A stretch of 49,522 nucleotides of DNA from Planctomycetota bacterium (GTDB lineage: Bacteria > Planctomycetota > UBA1135 > GCA-002686595), in contig NZBA01000097.1 in NCBI GenBank assembly GCA_002686265.1, forward strand, positions 1 through 49,522, given 5' to 3'. More notes on this DNA, generated by a model. That model did no database searches and was not told the origin of the DNA. It worked only from the letters and a program-made list of their open reading frames with translations. Position 1 is the first letter of the stretch. The stretch is not shown here.

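Larger units (their letters stand above)
38500..49522 (+). other. Filamentous-haemagglutinin-like beta-helix, part 3, open at the window end
   Basis: About 3670 residues of short alternating phrases (GDITLNDAINTSM, GTITLDANGAGSDV, GNISVLAADDV and similar), rich in Thr, Asp, Gly and Ala and nearly free of Trp and Cys. The second half is built from long higher-order repeats. The frame is still open at 49522 with the same phrases, so more helix or the C-terminus lies beyond. Confidence 0.72.

Noticed and set aside
42212..49522. CRISPR-like regular repeats
   Set aside because: Repeats are long (about 675 bp), coding, in frame and without unique spacers; they are protein super-repeats.

Overview
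The window looks like planctomycete DNA, probably from a Pirellulales-like organism. The main reason is that both large proteins open with an Arg/Lys-rich stretch followed by a LE[P/D]R-x-LLA motif (ERLEDRNLLA in one, ERLEPRVLLA in the other). This N-terminal signature is typical of giant secreted planctomycete proteins. The coding DNA is GC-rich and everything recognisable is on the + strand.

Layout. (1) Positions 1-360 are more AT-rich, hold no convincing gene, and end in what was probably the native ribosome binding region of the next gene. (2) An IS630-family insertion sequence (about 363-1506) with imperfect terminal inverted repeats and a TA target duplication carries a transposase broken by two compensating frameshifts. 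(3) A 2294-residue modular secreted protein (1514-8398) starts 5 bp past the IS target duplication. It carries dockerin-like EF-hand pairs, two cadherin/VCBS-type tandem arrays with exact 333-bp and 303-bp periods, cohesin-like modules and a C-terminal zincin-type domain with HEIGH. (4) After a 141-bp gap, one uninterrupted reading frame starts at 8540 and is still open at the window end (49522): at least 13,661 codons, on the order of 1.3-1.4 MDa.

The giant protein reads, in order: LEPR-XLL N-terminus; autotransporter-like segment; an array of about 156-residue repeats including a 1392-bp segmental duplication, split by a block of different ~100-residue repeats; a long unassigned beta-rich region; RTX-type calcium-binding repeats; then more than 27 kb of filamentous-haemagglutinin-like beta-helix. 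The helix is interrupted by a Trp/Tyr-rich island of about 580 residues, by cadherin-like modules (one apparently containing a nested jelly-roll-like domain), and ends in a 225-residue higher-order repeat that runs on past the window.

The two large genes are co-oriented and share the sorting-type N-terminus, so they plausibly form one cell-surface or adhesion locus. One member is a cohesin/dockerin/zincin protein and the other a megadalton fibre. No transporter, secretion pore or C-terminal anchor is visible, so the export route and partner interactions are inference.
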